Positions 36,210 through 47,610 of a DNA stretch of 64,000 nucleotides are shown in pieces. A program made the position numbers and the translations under genes. Source of the DNA: Brachypterus glaber. Taxonomy: Eukaryota; Arthropoda; Insecta; Coleoptera; Kateretidae. The notes beneath the pieces are model-generated. The model worked only from the letters and a program-made list of their open reading frames with translations, searched no databases and was not told where the DNA came from. The stretch is taken from assembly GCA_958510825.1 (NCBI GenBank), contig OY294054.1, positions 13,839,390 to 13,903,389 on the forward strand. The letters are read 5' to 3'. The stretch's first letter is position 1. The number at the start of each line of letters is the position of its first letter.

Positions 36210-36485
36210 TCTAAGAGGCTTTTATCAAAAAACATGTATAGTTATCGTGAATTAAAAATAAACCTTTGACCCTAAAGAATCTTATCATAATGTCAATTTT
36301 TGGCCCCCATTGACCTTACAGCTATAAACTCTCATCTTCATTTAGTTGGTATCTGGCCTGTCTGCACTGATTGTGGTTAACTAATGTTACTTTATATTTA
36401 AATTAACCTTTATTATTATTATTATATTATTTTATTATTTCATTTAGTTGTTTTAAAAATATTGGTGCTAAATGAGTTTTTTACA
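36210..36485 (+). promoter_or_regulatory. apolpp: Probable apolpp promoter and 5' leader
   Basis: This is unique-looking sequence between the foldback element and the start codon. CTATAAAC at 36322-36329 could be a TATA box placing transcription start near 36353. Upstream, CTTATCA (36283) and GTTATC (36241) are GATA-type sites, and TGACCT (36312) and TGACCC (36266) are nuclear-receptor half sites; both factor classes drive fat-body genes in insects. No clear initiator is present. The ATG context ACAATGA has the favourable A at -3. Confidence 0.4.
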
Positions 36486-36549
36486 ATGAAACGTTATTTG
36501 TTAGTTGTGTGTTTTTTGTTAGTTATAAATCTTGGACATTCTACACAAA
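36486..36549 (+). CDS. apolpp: Apolipophorin precursor, exon 1 (signal peptide)
   Basis: Twenty-one codons plus one base lead into the donor A|GTAAGT at 36550 (phase 1). The peptide starts MKRYLLVVCFLLVINLGHST: a basic start, a long hydrophobic core and a small-residue cleavage region (around GHS-T), so the product is secreted. The first base of the next codon joins exon 2 in frame. The start has A at -3. Recognition rests on the chain of three exons whose phases all agree and end in a lipid-transport domain. The alternative downstream GT at 36554 would break the frame with exon 2. Confidence 0.8.
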
Positions 36550-36973
36550 GTAAGTAAAATTTATTTATTTTTAAATACTCCAGTCATTAGAGTGTTTATT
36601 AAAAAAAAAAGTTTTTTATTGAATAAAATTTCAAAAATGTTACCAGATGTTGCTTAAATTACCGCTTTATTAGTATATACATTTAAAATTGTACCAAACC
36701 ATGAACCTGGGCCTTGGGTTCATGGTTTACTTTATAATGTCCTAGGGGTTATCCACAAATCACATCCAACTAAATTTGATTTGATAAAATACAAAATAAA
36801 ATCCCTCCTAAGAGTTAAAATATTTAGAGTATTAAATATTGTTACCCCTTTGTTTTTAAAAAAATAACAAAAAAAAACAGATTATTTAAGTAAAAACCAT
36901 CTTTTTGGGACCAGTATGCGTATTTGGGGTCTCGCACGTCTTAGGGGAGTTAATCTTAATAATGTAACTTTTG

Positions 36974-37044
36974 ATTGAATACAAGTTATTACAGTGATAT
37001 GTAACGTGGTTTGGTTATCGTTACTGTAAAAACTTGTATTCAAT
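36974..37044. repeat. Hairpin, 24-bp arms
   Basis: ATTGAATACAAGTTATTACA and its near-inverse TGTAAAAACTTGTATTCAAT flank a 23-bp loop. One or two mismatches lie in the arms. No terminator-like or coding context is present, and it may be a tiny foldback element. Confidence 0.6.
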
Positions 37045-37327
37045 ATACCAAAGTTGCTTGAGGCTCCACATTTACAAAATCTTTGAGTATCTAATATAAA
37101 AACAAATGCAACTGTACACTAGAAAAAATAGTATTACATTTTTATCATAAAATTAGGTTTTAAAGTACAATATTATATAATGTAAAAAAAAGCCTTTAAA
37201 TTTACTCTTTAATATAGTATTATACGGTAGTTTCGAATTTTCAAAAAAATTCAAAAATCATCCTAGACAAAAAGTTCTTGGAAATAAATTTACTTCATAA
37301 AAAAATAAGCAACTCTTTTTTTTAATG

Positions 37328-37398
37328 TGCGTCTGTCCGTCTGTCTGTCCGTCTGTCTGTCCGTCTGTCTGTCCGTCCGTCCGTTTGTCTGTCCGATG
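37328..37398 (+). repeat. (GTCTGTCC)n microsatellite
   Basis: A run of GTCTGTCC/GTCT units is followed by GATGTCACGATTTTTGTGAA and a downstream GACTTGAAGCTTTCAGG phrase. A TGTC-run followed by GAGACTTGAAATTTGGTA recurs at 62940-63005, and a TATG-run followed by GAAACTTGAAATTTGGTA at 60339-60440. These look like microsatellite-associated mobile repeats. Confidence 0.75.
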
Positions 37399-38831
37399 TC
37401 ACGATTTTTGTGAACACGAACTCAAGAACGAATAATCCGATCGACTTGAAGCTTTCAGGAAATCAAGTCGAATCAAGTTCTATGAGAGGAAGATATCTAT
37501 TTTTAAAAGTAATCCCCTCAAAAACAAAAAAAATATGGGGGGTTAAACTTTTAAAAAAAGGAAAAAAGCTGAAAGAAAATTCCGATAAACCTAACTTTTT
37601 TAGAAAAAATAACTTTTTTTATAAGGATCAATTTTACCAATTTTAAAAGTAATCCCCCCAAAAACAAAAAAGTTATGGGGGTTAAACTTAAAAAAAATAA
37701 AATAAAAAAACTATAATTTTCAATTTTTTTTTTAATTTTCGTTTTTCATAAAAATAAAATTAAGTACAACTCGCGGATTCATGATTATTAATCTTCAATC
37801 TAGTTTAGCTTTTTTCCGTGTATGATATTGGTCAAAATTTGCAGTTTAAAATTTAAAGCAAAAATGTAATGTTACTGTAAAATTTTGATAAATTTAAATT
37901 AAATTGCAGGTTATCCGTACCGGAAACATTTTTTACTGTGTATTGTATGATTAAACTTATTTCAACATAATTTGAAATTATTGATTATATTTTAATAGCT
38001 TATAATCATTTTTCAGTTAATTCTAAGAAAATATTTTATCAAAATAAAGTATATTTCATCATTATAAATACGTCAATTAAAAGGGAAATTTTAAGCAAAT
38101 AAACTACAAATTGCAATTTTTGGCGCCGATAAAAGTTGTAGAGGATGGCCAAATTTCAACTTATACGAAAATTTTGCAATTTTTTTAAAATTAATTTTAT
38201 TTTATTATCTATTTAGCCGGGGCCACGTTAAATTCCGATCGGTACATTTGGTTTGGACCAAACCAAATGCGACACAACCCAAAATAATGCGTTTTCGAAT
38301 TTTCGACTATGTAACCTATGTCCAGTTTTGAAACTTCAAAAACGAGATAAGCGCCATCCAGCCGAGTCTCTCCTAGGCTAAGTGAACACAATTGTGATGA
38401 TTTATGTAGGGTTGTTTACTAATCCCATTCATGGTATTAACTCAAAAAATGTGAATTTTGAGTTGTGTCATTTTTGAAGCAAGGGTGCGATATGTATCTA
38501 TACCAAAATATCCATACCTGGATATAAATAATAAAAAATAAATCAATAACAATAAATAATAATAGGAATAGTTAAAATTAACAACAAACTACTATGGCAT
38601 TGCCTATTACCAAAAAATATTAAAGATTTGCCTTTGAACTCATTTAAATCCTGGATCAAAAAATGGATACTTTCTCAGGCCTTGGTGGTGTCTCTGGAAC
38701 TAGGGGAGTTCTGAGACTTGTGACTTATTTTTGATTTTTTTACGCTTAATTTTTTTTTTAACTTATATGTTTTAGTTCCGGATCGTGCAAAAAATAATAT
38801 ATTAATTACGGATAAAAAAAGTCAATCACAT

Positions 38832-38985
38832 TTTTTTTTGACAATTTTAGACCCACCCTTCCCCATGGTGATGATGCATGATACTTTGGTCTAATAATAT
38901 TTATAATAAATAATTTATTATATCATAATATAGCTATTATATTCAATGTAAAATTATATAAACAAGGTACATTGAGTTTGGCTAC
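38832..38985 (+). repeat. Dispersed repeat, copy without insertion (empty site)
   Basis: TTTTTGACAATTTTAGACCC, CTTCCCCATGGTGATG, TTTGGTCTAATAATATTTAT, ACAAGGTACATTGAGTTTGG. It aligns end to end with 39074-39100 plus 39612-39745, where a MITE interrupts it. Confidence 0.8.
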
Positions 38986-39073
38986 CAATCAAACCATATT
39001 TTTTTATGTTTTTTTATGTGTTTTTTATGTGTCTATGGCTTAGGGGATGTCAACAAATCAAGTGATGTTTTGT

Positions 39074-39745
39074 TTTGACAATTTTTAACCCACTCTTCCC
39101 CAGGCCCGTAACTGGGGGGGTTCTATGGTGTGCTCAGCACCCCCTGGCATGATTTTGAGCACCCCCTGGCAAAATAAGCTCTAAGCACCCCCACAGGGGG
39201 TGCTTAAGTACAGTTGGTAAAATTGAGTGGCAGATTTTGTAAAATGTATGTTGGAAAAATTGAGGGGTAAAGGGAAACTGGTCAGTAAATTGTTTACTTG
39301 GGAATTTTTCAGAAGTGAAAGCCTTTTTTTAAGTCCTCAAAATTTTACGGTCGGGGGTAGTAAAGCTTTTTTTGAATTGGAAATTTTTCAGAGGGGAGGA
39401 CCTTTTTTAGAGTCAGAAAAATTTCAGGGTCAGGGGTAAAGCTGTTTTTTTTGATTTGGGAAATTTCTCAATTTTTAAATTTTTAGTTGGGAAATATTTG
39501 CTCTGCCCCCCTCCAAAAAAAAAATGCTTCGGAGCACCACTAAAAATATTATAAAATTTTTCTGTTAGGGGGTTCTCAGCACCCCCTGGATTTTTTGCAG
39601 TTACGGGCCTGCTCTTCCTCATGGTGATGCAGCATGATATTTTGGTCTAATAATATTTATAATAAATAATTTATTATATCATAATGTAGCTATTATATTC
39701 AATGTAAAATGATATAAACAAGGTACATTGAGTTTGACTACCGAC
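39074..39745 (+). repeat. Dispersed repeat, second copy, interrupted by a hAT MITE
   Basis: With 39101-39611 removed plus one 8-bp flank, the two parts rejoin into a copy of 38832-38985 with few differences, for example CATAATATAGC against CATAATGTAGC. Confidence 0.8.
39101..39611. mobile_element. hAT-type MITE with 14-bp TIRs and 8-bp TSD
   Basis: The ends CAGGCCCGTAACTG and CAGTTACGGGCCTG are perfect inverted repeats. Flanks CTCTTCCC (39093-39100) and CTCTTCCT (39612-39619) are 8-bp direct repeats with one difference. CAGGSNCGTAACT-like ends and 8-bp duplications are typical of hAT elements. Inside both ends sits the phrase CTCAGCACCCCCTGG. The 511-bp body has no transposase; short open frames are not recognisable. 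Confidence 0.9.
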
Positions 39746-40411
39746 ATTTTTAATTATTTATTAATTTAGGCATATAAATCCTGTAATAATAGCTGGGTTA
39801 AGCCCCCATGTCAATAAACTCATTTGTTCCGCCCAGTACAGGGTGATTCAAAAATGGGTTACAAAATTTTAAGGGGTAAGGTCGATTTTTATAAAATCAA
39901 GAGAAACAACCAAAGCTTTTTAAAAAAAGGTACACTGTAAAAATTAAAACTAAATATTTAGTTACAAATGGATAGGAAGTTAATATCCTATACAACTGTA
40001 TTTTAATTTTTGTTAAAAATACGCAACATTCTATGTCTGCGACTTTAAATCTAAAGTTTATGTCACGTAGTTTAGACATTCAGACATGAAATGCTGCGAA
40101 GTTTTAATAAAAATTAAAGCACAAATTTTTCAAAAAGTACTACGATTAATGTTTGCAAAGGTTCATGGGCTTTTTCAGTGAAAAAGGATCCTTTTGTCTT
40201 TGTTTATTGATATCTCAGCAACCAATGATCTCACAGTAAATTTGAGGGCAGTTCTAAAAAATTGACGTTCTACAAGAACCTTCCATGATTTTCTAAAAAA
40301 AATTTTTTTCACCCTTGACATTAATTTGAAAAAATTACATTTTCACACAAAAAATAGGTGTCGTATTCCTTGATGTCATTCTGACATCCCTTGGATGTTT
40401 ATTTCTATGGA

Positions 40412-41634
40412 TTGGTTCTAAAAGGGCCAATGTCAAAATTTTGAACGGATACACTAAGTCAAACATTGACCCTTTTAGCAGTTTAACAGAAATGGTAATG
40501 GACTGCCGTCTATTTAGATTAGATAAAGAGAGAAGTTCTACAGAAAGAGATAAAAGTATAATTATTATTGTTTTAAAATAAAATTATGCATATTTTAGGT
40601 AAAAATAACATTTTAGATTATATTTTAAATTACATTATGGTAAGATGTTTGTTTTTTTTTTTTAAGTAAAAAACAATCTTTTTTAAATGTTTACACAGCT
40701 ATGTGTACAGTAGGTCTAAAGTTTCCTAGGGAACTTATGACCTACTCCTTAATTTGACAGTCATTGATAATAAATACCCCGTTGTGTGTAAAGATTTTGT
40801 ACTTGTTTTTGTGTTTAATAAGCTGTTTTATGTATTCTTTAATAATTATGCATATAATGCACATTTTTTGTTGCACTGTGATAAAATCCAAATATAATAT
40901 TATTAGGGAATTTTTGGGTTGGTATTGAAGACCTAAATTTATGTTGCCTAACGTATTGGACTGCTGTCCATTGAAAACACACCTCGGTCCTTGTCGCTTA
41001 AAGTCTACATTTATCTGACACCACATAATTATATCATCTATAAGGGCCTTAAGAGAGGGATAGCAGATATATATCGAGAATGTGAAATATAGGCAACCAA
41101 CATGAATTTTCGACATTTTGATACCCCGGCCGCGTAAATTTAAATTTATAACCTCTTATATGGTCTATTTCTAGTTATTGGTCTATAAACACATATCATT
41201 ATAAAAATGCCAAAATGTCTTAAAAAACAAAGCACAAATGAAGAAAATTTATAGAAAAACGTAAAAACTCGAAAAATATTCCACAAACGTCACCTTAAAA
41301 AGTAAACAAAACTCTTGTCTAGACAGCGTTGCCGCTTGTGGATAAATTTTTGTAAACATGCATTATTCGTCCTTACAGTTAGAAAGAGAAAACAATACAC
41401 TTCGAGGGAAAAACATGCGATCTGGCAAATTGGCACGCTATCAATATGGCGATTCTCTATTCCATAAATATCCTGCGCCAAAAGCTGCGCAAATGGGTAA
41501 ATTCCGTTATACGAATTTAGGTTATGTGTCTGACACTGATATTGGCTTTTTTAGGTTATATAGATCTGAAAAAAATTAGTTCGGCAGTATAACTCAAAAT
41601 ACGGAAAAAGCGACATTGGCCCTTTTAGAACCAA
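40412..41634. mobile_element. Segment with perfect 23-bp inverted ends, unknown content
   Basis: TTGGTTCTAAAAGGGCCAAT (first 20 of 23 bp) at 40412 is exactly inverted at 41612-41634. The 1.22-kb interior has slightly higher GC near 41340-41560. Two overlapping open frames are present: plus-strand 41358-41579 (containing GKLARYQYGDSLFHKY) and minus-strand 40742-41116. Neither is a family I recognise. The segment could be a DNA transposon remnant. I see no clear target duplication. Confidence 0.45.
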
Positions 41635-42951
41635 GCCAAAGATTTATACTTTTTAATGTAGAATAACCCCTTAAAATTGTGTAACCTATTTCTACATCAT
41701 ACTGTATAATAGTTGAAACACAATGCATTATTTATAAACAAAACAAAACCGCCGAAATACATAATGTTTATATATACATACGTATCATATATCTACATTA
41801 TTAGTATGTTATCTACATAGATGTAAACAGGACGAGTAAACTGGCTAGTTCCCAGGAATATACGATTTTTTCTAAACAATTCAACGTTAGGGCATTGATT
41901 TTAAATTTCTAATCGTAGACAAGACACAGCTGTGATGAATGTGTCGATAAAAAACGTAAAAAAAATGGAAAAAATAACAAAATAAACAAAATTTATTTAT
42001 TTTTTTAATTTCTACTTTAATTTAATTGGAGTCTATTTAATTTATTTTTACAGTAACCCCTCATTTTGAACTTTTTAAATAAATTAACTCCCCAAACCTT
42101 TCCTTAACTCATATAAAGAATCACTGCTAAAAAAATTAAACCTTTCAGGTTCCAAAAAGAAAGTTAAAGTATCCACAGAAAGATTAACTAAAAGATAGAT
42201 GCACATAAATACCGACAGACGGATTTTTTTTTTTAAGTTGCACCCCCTATAACTTTTGAATTTTTATTTTTTTTTTAAGTTGTTAGGATATCAATCCTAT
42301 ACCCTATATAATAACAGCAATTTTTGCTCCAAAAATTACGCCAGTCCGACTTTTAAAACGAAATAAATTTTAATTTTATTATAAATTAATTTTCTTTTTC
42401 TTTTACTGTAATTTAATTTTCTTTTTATTTTATTATAATTTAATTTTCTTCACAAACGGTACGGAAGTAGTAATAAAGTAATAAAGCTTTTTTACGTTAG
42501 TGTGATGCACATTGTCTGTGTTTTGATTGATAGTGGCGGTAGTATTAATTAAAACAATGGTTTGATAGATTTAATTCATGAAAGTATATTAAATAACTTG
42601 TTTCGTAAAGCCCGTTTTTCTCGCATGTGCCTACAGTGTCTTAGTTACCACCCTCAGCCCATAAACATTTCAACGAAAATATTTTAAATATTTAAAAATA
42701 TATTGCCCTCGCCCCCAGGGGATATTTAGAATTATTTTATTATCAAATTCAGTTTCAGCTATCTGAAAAACCCCAATTACAAATTTTCGTAAAAATAAAA
42801 ACATTTAAAAATAGTTACCCCCATCCCGTGTCTTATGGCGTTCTTGAGTTATTCTGCTTACAAGATTTCCTGGGCAGAACAAGAAATTGACCGATAAACC
42901 GAAAAATTGACATTTTTTTACCCGAACATAAAACGTCATAAAACGAAAAAT

Positions 42952-43162
42952 TAAGAAAAATTAAAATTTCTGGTGGAGCAAAACTGGAGCACTGTCCTAA
43001 AATTAAAGAGAAAGACAATGTTAAATATTTAGGCATAATATTTGACAAACGAATGACTTTTAAGAATCATGTATGTTGTATAAAAAATAAATTAAAATAT
43101 GTCTTAAGTAAATTTTATTTTATTAAAAATATATTATCAAATTTTATTAAATATATATATTA
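42952..43162 (+). pseudogene. Non-LTR reverse transcriptase thumb fragment
   Basis: Reading in frame gives KISGGAKLEHCPKIKE, then DNVKYLGIIFDKRMTFKNHV, then CCIKNKLKYVLSKFYFI and a stop at 43162. The D-VKYLGIIFD---TFKNHV pattern is the conserved region just after the catalytic core of CR1/jockey-type RTs. Only about 70 residues are left and no tail is visible. It is older and more AT-biased than the jockey copy at 31281. Confidence 0.7.
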
Positions 43163-44275
43163 AAAAACATTTTAAAATATCTCATATTAACACAACCTAA
43201 CGTGCTGGCCTATTTGGAACCCCAAGCAACGTGTGTTTATTAATAGTACCATTTTGTAGTAAAAATTACTCTAAAATTTGGTAAAGTATATCACGTTTAT
43301 ATTATGGTATACTTTAAGTTGTTTTATTTTATTTTTAGTTTAAACTAGTTTACAGTATTCAGAAAATTAACAATCGGTAAATAATACCAAAATTTTGATT
43401 AGTAATAATACAGAGAAAACTAAAAAAATAGGATCCGATTACTTTTTCAGTGTACCTAACGAAATTCATTGGGGATTACTTTCTTCATTATTAAATATCT
43501 TAATAATGAGTCATTATTAATGACAAATAAACTACTAGCGTTAAATGACTATTGCGGTTTTCGCCTGTCAGCTTGAAGATACTAGATTTGCGTTAAGCTG
43601 GGGCTCCTCAACCTATGACGACCGCGACCAAATTAACAAAGATAATATCTATCTAAATATACAGAAAAGGATGGCTGAGAATAGAAACAAACCAAGTACA
43701 ATTTTGTGTGTAATGAGTTATTATATAAGGATCAAATATAGCCGTCGCAATACTAACTGGCACCTGTGAGCTGAGGCAAGGGAAAGAGAAGAGTGTAAAG
43801 TATAGGTGATCTTGAATTTTTCACATTCTACAGAGGTACCAGCTCATAAAATGTACACAGTTATCTGTATCACCCCCTTGGATACGCCCTTGAAAAGTGT
43901 ATAATAATCCCGAATCAGCGTTACCATTCTGAACCCGTTATATAATCAATCAGTATCCTAGCAAAGTAATTATGTAAATCTTTACTTGAATGACATGAAT
44001 CTATTACATCTGAATGATACTATAAATCTGATGACAGAATCCAGCGAGGAAATTAAGATTTAATAAAACATGTTTTTGTACCACCGGGAATAATACACAC
44101 TGTAAAAAATTAATATAATCAGAGGTAATGTGTTGCCATGAATGACATAATTGACATCATTCGTATATGTCCTCTTTTTCCTCTATCGTCTATCAACCAA
44201 TCTTTTGCGCTTATGTATTAGGATAGCAAATGGATAGTCTTATGTAATATGTCGTATGAACTTTATGTCATTATG

Positions 44276-44440
44276 TTAAGGCTTATACAGAAGCTTGCAT
44301 AAGAACGTAAAACGTAAAAATGCGATGCCGTGATTGGCTTACAAGATACATGGCGGCACATCAAGCCAAGCACGTCATCGCATTGTTATGTACTATGTTG
44401 TTATTCTAGCCTGTGGATATGCCCTTAGTATGCGTTATGT
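44276..44440. mobile_element. Palindromic repeat, AATGCGATGCCGTGATTGGC family
   Basis: AATGCGATG(C)CGTGATTGGCTT and its inverse AAGCCAAGCACGTCATCGCATT surround a short loop. Outer parts pair AAGGCTTATACAGAAGC with GCCTGTGGATATGCCCTT loosely. Single-arm relatives occur at about 29335-29410 and 54640-54720. Confidence 0.65.
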
Positions 44441-44784
44441 TTGCTTATGCCAGCCTGTGGATACGGCTTAAATAGAACAAACAACCAAACATAATTGTAA
44501 ATAGTAACTAATTGAATACTTTTATGACATATATAGTATTATATAATTTGATTATATGTATATACATTATTAGTTTTAAAATGTTATTTCGAATTTAAAC
44601 ACACTAATATTGATAATGAATTATTAAAGTTTCATTGTTAATTAATTTAAATTAATTTTAATTAATATCATATTTATTATTCTATTCAGTTAATTTAGGC
44701 TAATGGTAAATTTTAATGAATAAATATACTCATTTCTAGTGTGGGGTAATAAAATCTTTATTTTTTGGGAATGTAGAATTATAT

Positions 44785-45165
44785 TTAAATAAATATGGCT
44801 TTGGGTTCTGCTTTATTTTAAATCAAAAATACGTGATATAAAAAAATATTTTTTTTTGCCAGAAAAATATATTGTCATACTAAATGCATTTGTTTTTTCT
44901 GAGAAAGTTAGTACAAAATGATCTAAATTTGTGAAGTTAGTCCTAGTCCTGATCTATTCGTCTAGTAAAGACTAGTTAGGACAATTTTATTTAGATAATA
45001 TTAAAAAAATTCCACATAGGACAAACATCTTCGGCCAATTTTAAGGATTTGGGTTTTAGATAGGACATTTATTTTTAGTAGGTACATGGGGCTCGTGTAA
45101 AGCAATATAATGGTGTACTTATCTCAAAAGGTGATTTTTTGCAGACAACTTTTTTTAGCAGGGCA
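44785..45165 (-). mobile_element. Truncated inverted copy of the 6039-6518 TIR element
   Basis: The reverse complement follows 6039-6440: (A/T)TTTTTGCAGA...ACAACTT end, GTGCTTATCTC-like, CCCCATG-(C/T)GCCTAC, GTCCTAGTCCTGA, ATGCATTT and AAATAAAGCAGAACCCAA(C/A)GCCATAT. It stops before the second TIR. Confidence 0.65.
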
Positions 45166-46039
45166 GAATGACAGCGTCTTCATGATAATAACTCGTACTT
45201 TACTTTAAATTAAAAAAAAAATACACTTTTAAATCATTCTCAAGGTTTGTTTGTAATAATAAACATAGATGGTTACTCCAGTGTTGTCTTTAGATATTGA
45301 TTCATAATAATTAGTACAAATAGGTAATTGGCAATCATTAACAAACGATTTAGTGGAATAGATTATTGACCGATCTCTTTGAGAAGGCCGTATCTCTTAA
45401 TCCTAATATTATATTATAATTTTAACCCCATTTTTTACAGTGTAGGGTAAGAGGGGTTGGGTTAGGTTGTAAAGAGTTTCGGTCGAAATTATAACTGTAG
45501 GTCATATTATTTCAATAAAAAATACAGTGCGTGTCAAAAGTTCTGCATTTATCTTTTGAAAAGAATATAAAATTGACATTAAATACCAACACATGCACAC
45601 ATTTCATATTTTAGATAATTATTAACAGAGGCATTTTTAAAAAGGATGTTTTTTTAACTAAGTATTAAAATTATCTATTTAGGACGTATTTAATGTTTTT
45701 ATTTAATTTTTTAAGGGATCCGCTAATTACAGACACATTTTTAGTTATTATAAAACGTCAATATGTTGTCTAAAAATGTTTAAATATCTGCCTGTGATAC
45801 GTGGTTTCCTTAAAAAAATCATAAAATGTTTAATACCTGAAAAATTAAGTTTAAAATAATACAGGGCAAATTTGTTTTTAATAGTTTTTTATTTATAAGT
45901 CTATAAAGCTTTTTACTCAAAAGAAAATTTTACTGTGTTTCCTTTAAAACCGTGTATAAACGATTTTGCGCTACTGGTTCTCGATATTACCGGTAGTTAT
46001 ATTTAAATTATTTTTTCACGACCAGCTACTCTGTAAAAA

Positions 46040-46340
46040 AAGATTCCCTAAATCGGCATGTAAATGTGATTCAGATTCATGTAAAATTTACTAGATTTTA
46101 AATGTAATTTTACAATTTAACATATAATTCACTGTAAAATTACATCTAAAATTGTATAAATTACATGTTAAATTATAAAATTATATGTAAACTTGTAAAA
46201 TTACGTGTACAGTTGTAAAATAACATGTAAAATTACATGTAAAATTATAAAATTACATGTATAATCTAGTAAATAGTATATGTATCTGCCTTTAATCACA
46301 TTTACATACAGAATCATGTGTAATTACATATTTAGTTTTT
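46040..46340. repeat. AT-rich stretch of iterated TTACATGTAAAATTA units
   Basis: Multiple nested copies of ACATGTAAAATTACA and TAAAATTACATGTA in both orientations run from about 46075 to 46330. The motif is itself palindromic, so the array can fold in many ways. Confidence 0.6.
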
Positions 46341-46358
46341 ACAGTGTATTCTGCTGAT

Positions 46359-46629
46359 CTACATAGAAAAAGCGGATTCCTTGAACCAAGGACACGTGTC
46401 TTTGGATATGATCAAAGCCATATTATCTTGTTTCAAGGCTGGTATTTTCTTGAACCAAAGTCAATGTCCTTGAATAAAGAGCGCGGATTATTATTCTAAA
46501 ACCCGTGCTCTTCATTCAAGGATATTGACTTTGGTTCAAGAAAATGCCAGCCTTGAAACAAGAGAATATGGCTTTGAACATATACAAAGACACGTGTCCT
46601 TGGTTCAAGGAATCCGTTTTTTCTATGTA
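46359..46629. mobile_element. 271-bp near-perfect palindromic MITE
   Basis: Ends ACATAGAAAAAGCGGATTCC and the inverse GGAATCCGTTTTTTCTATGT. Arms continue TTGAACCAAGGACACGTGTC, AAAGCCATATT, CTTGTTTCAAGGCTGG, TTTTCTTGAACCAAAGTCAA, TCCTTGAAT, AAGAGC almost to the centre near 46494. It is non-coding. Confidence 0.8.
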
Positions 46630-47038
46630 GCATTATTTAACATTTAATCGACACAGAATTTTGACATTCACTGTATCCATTGTTTTTAAAAGGCCGGAAA
46701 ATTTTAATAAAAAATGTAACCGAAATTGATATTCCTTCTGAAATCAGTATGTCAAAGTATTTTATTGTATTCAATATAATACTGAATAAGCAAAAGAGTA
46801 TTACAGAGACGGTGAATAGAAAAGATAGTTGGTAACGTAACCTATATGAATGAGAATTTATATAGAACAAACTTGCATTCAGGTTTACAAACCTAAATTT
46901 CATAAATCCACTGAATACATTTTTAATTATAATAGAGATATATGTACACTGTAAAAATATTTACTACTAGTCTATAAAAAAAAGTCATTCATTAATTTGT
47001 TGTATATATTACAAAATTGCATGCGTCCGGCATGGAGT

Positions 47039-47520
47039 CCAGACAAATAACGGGGAATTCCTATGTTGAAATTGTAATAAATGCACATGGGCTGATATTT
47101 TAAAGGGTAGCAGTGGATGGTAGCAGAATACTCCTCTTAATTTTTTACCAGGTGATTTGGGTAAGGGTTGTCCGCTATTTTAAAATGTATGTGGTGAATA
47201 CGGTTATCTCGCTAAATATGCATCTTACGATAAACAAGCATATTAACAATTTTGTTAAGGAGGAAATTTCCAGCAATTTTTGTTTGGATTATTTTTTAAT
47301 ACATATTAATAATAATAACAATGGCCATGTTTGGGTGAAATTGAGTTTTTCCATTTTTCAGCCAAATTATTAATCGGAGGATAAAAGTGGTTAGAAGTAA
47401 ACTTGTAGCTCTTGAAATTCTCTATAAAATTGATAATTTTCCCCTTAACAAAATTGGACTTTTTATCGTAAGATGCGTATTTACCGAGATAACCGCACTC
47501 ACCCCTAAAATTCAAGATAA
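47039..47520. mobile_element. Third copy of the CCAGTCAAATAA foldback family (3' end lost)
   Basis: The left end CCAGACAAATAACGGGGAAT and arms GGGCTGATATTTTAAAGGGT, CGGTTATCTCGCTAAATATG match 35414-36209. The right side mirrors up to CACTCACCCCTAAAATTCAA and then stops abruptly at the hairpin starting 47522. Confidence 0.7.
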
Positions 47521-47521
47521 A

Positions 47522-47610
47522 CGCGGCAAATCCAGATAGCCCGCAGTACAGTCGATTTTACATAAGCGGTCACAGAAATATCGACTGTATTGCTATCTGG
47601 ATTTGCCGCC
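47522..47610. repeat. 89-bp hairpin element
   Basis: GCGGCAAATCCAGATAG (47523) is exactly inverted as CTATCTGGATTTGCCGC (47593-47609). Inner CAGTACAGTCGAT pairs with ATCGACTGTATTG. It replaces the right terminus of the foldback element, so it probably inserted or recombined there. Confidence 0.75.

Larger units (their letters stand above)
14775..36321. other. Spacer between divergent Cadps and apolpp
   Basis: No protein-coding host exon could be supported here. It must hold at least one Cadps 5' untranslated exon and its promoter. Identified contents are a composite palindrome (14976-18426), a 0.54-kb tandem repeat, a hAT-like fragment, two SINEs, two LINEs and foldback elements at 34828-35032 and 35414-36209. 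In 18427-22560, 28560-31100 and 33071-34827 I see only AT-rich unique-looking sequence and short homopolymer runs. Confidence 0.6.

Noticed and set aside
38100..38400. Minus-strand 60-codon frame near 38209-38391
   Set aside because: No recognisable domain; it is comparable with the number of chance frames expected.
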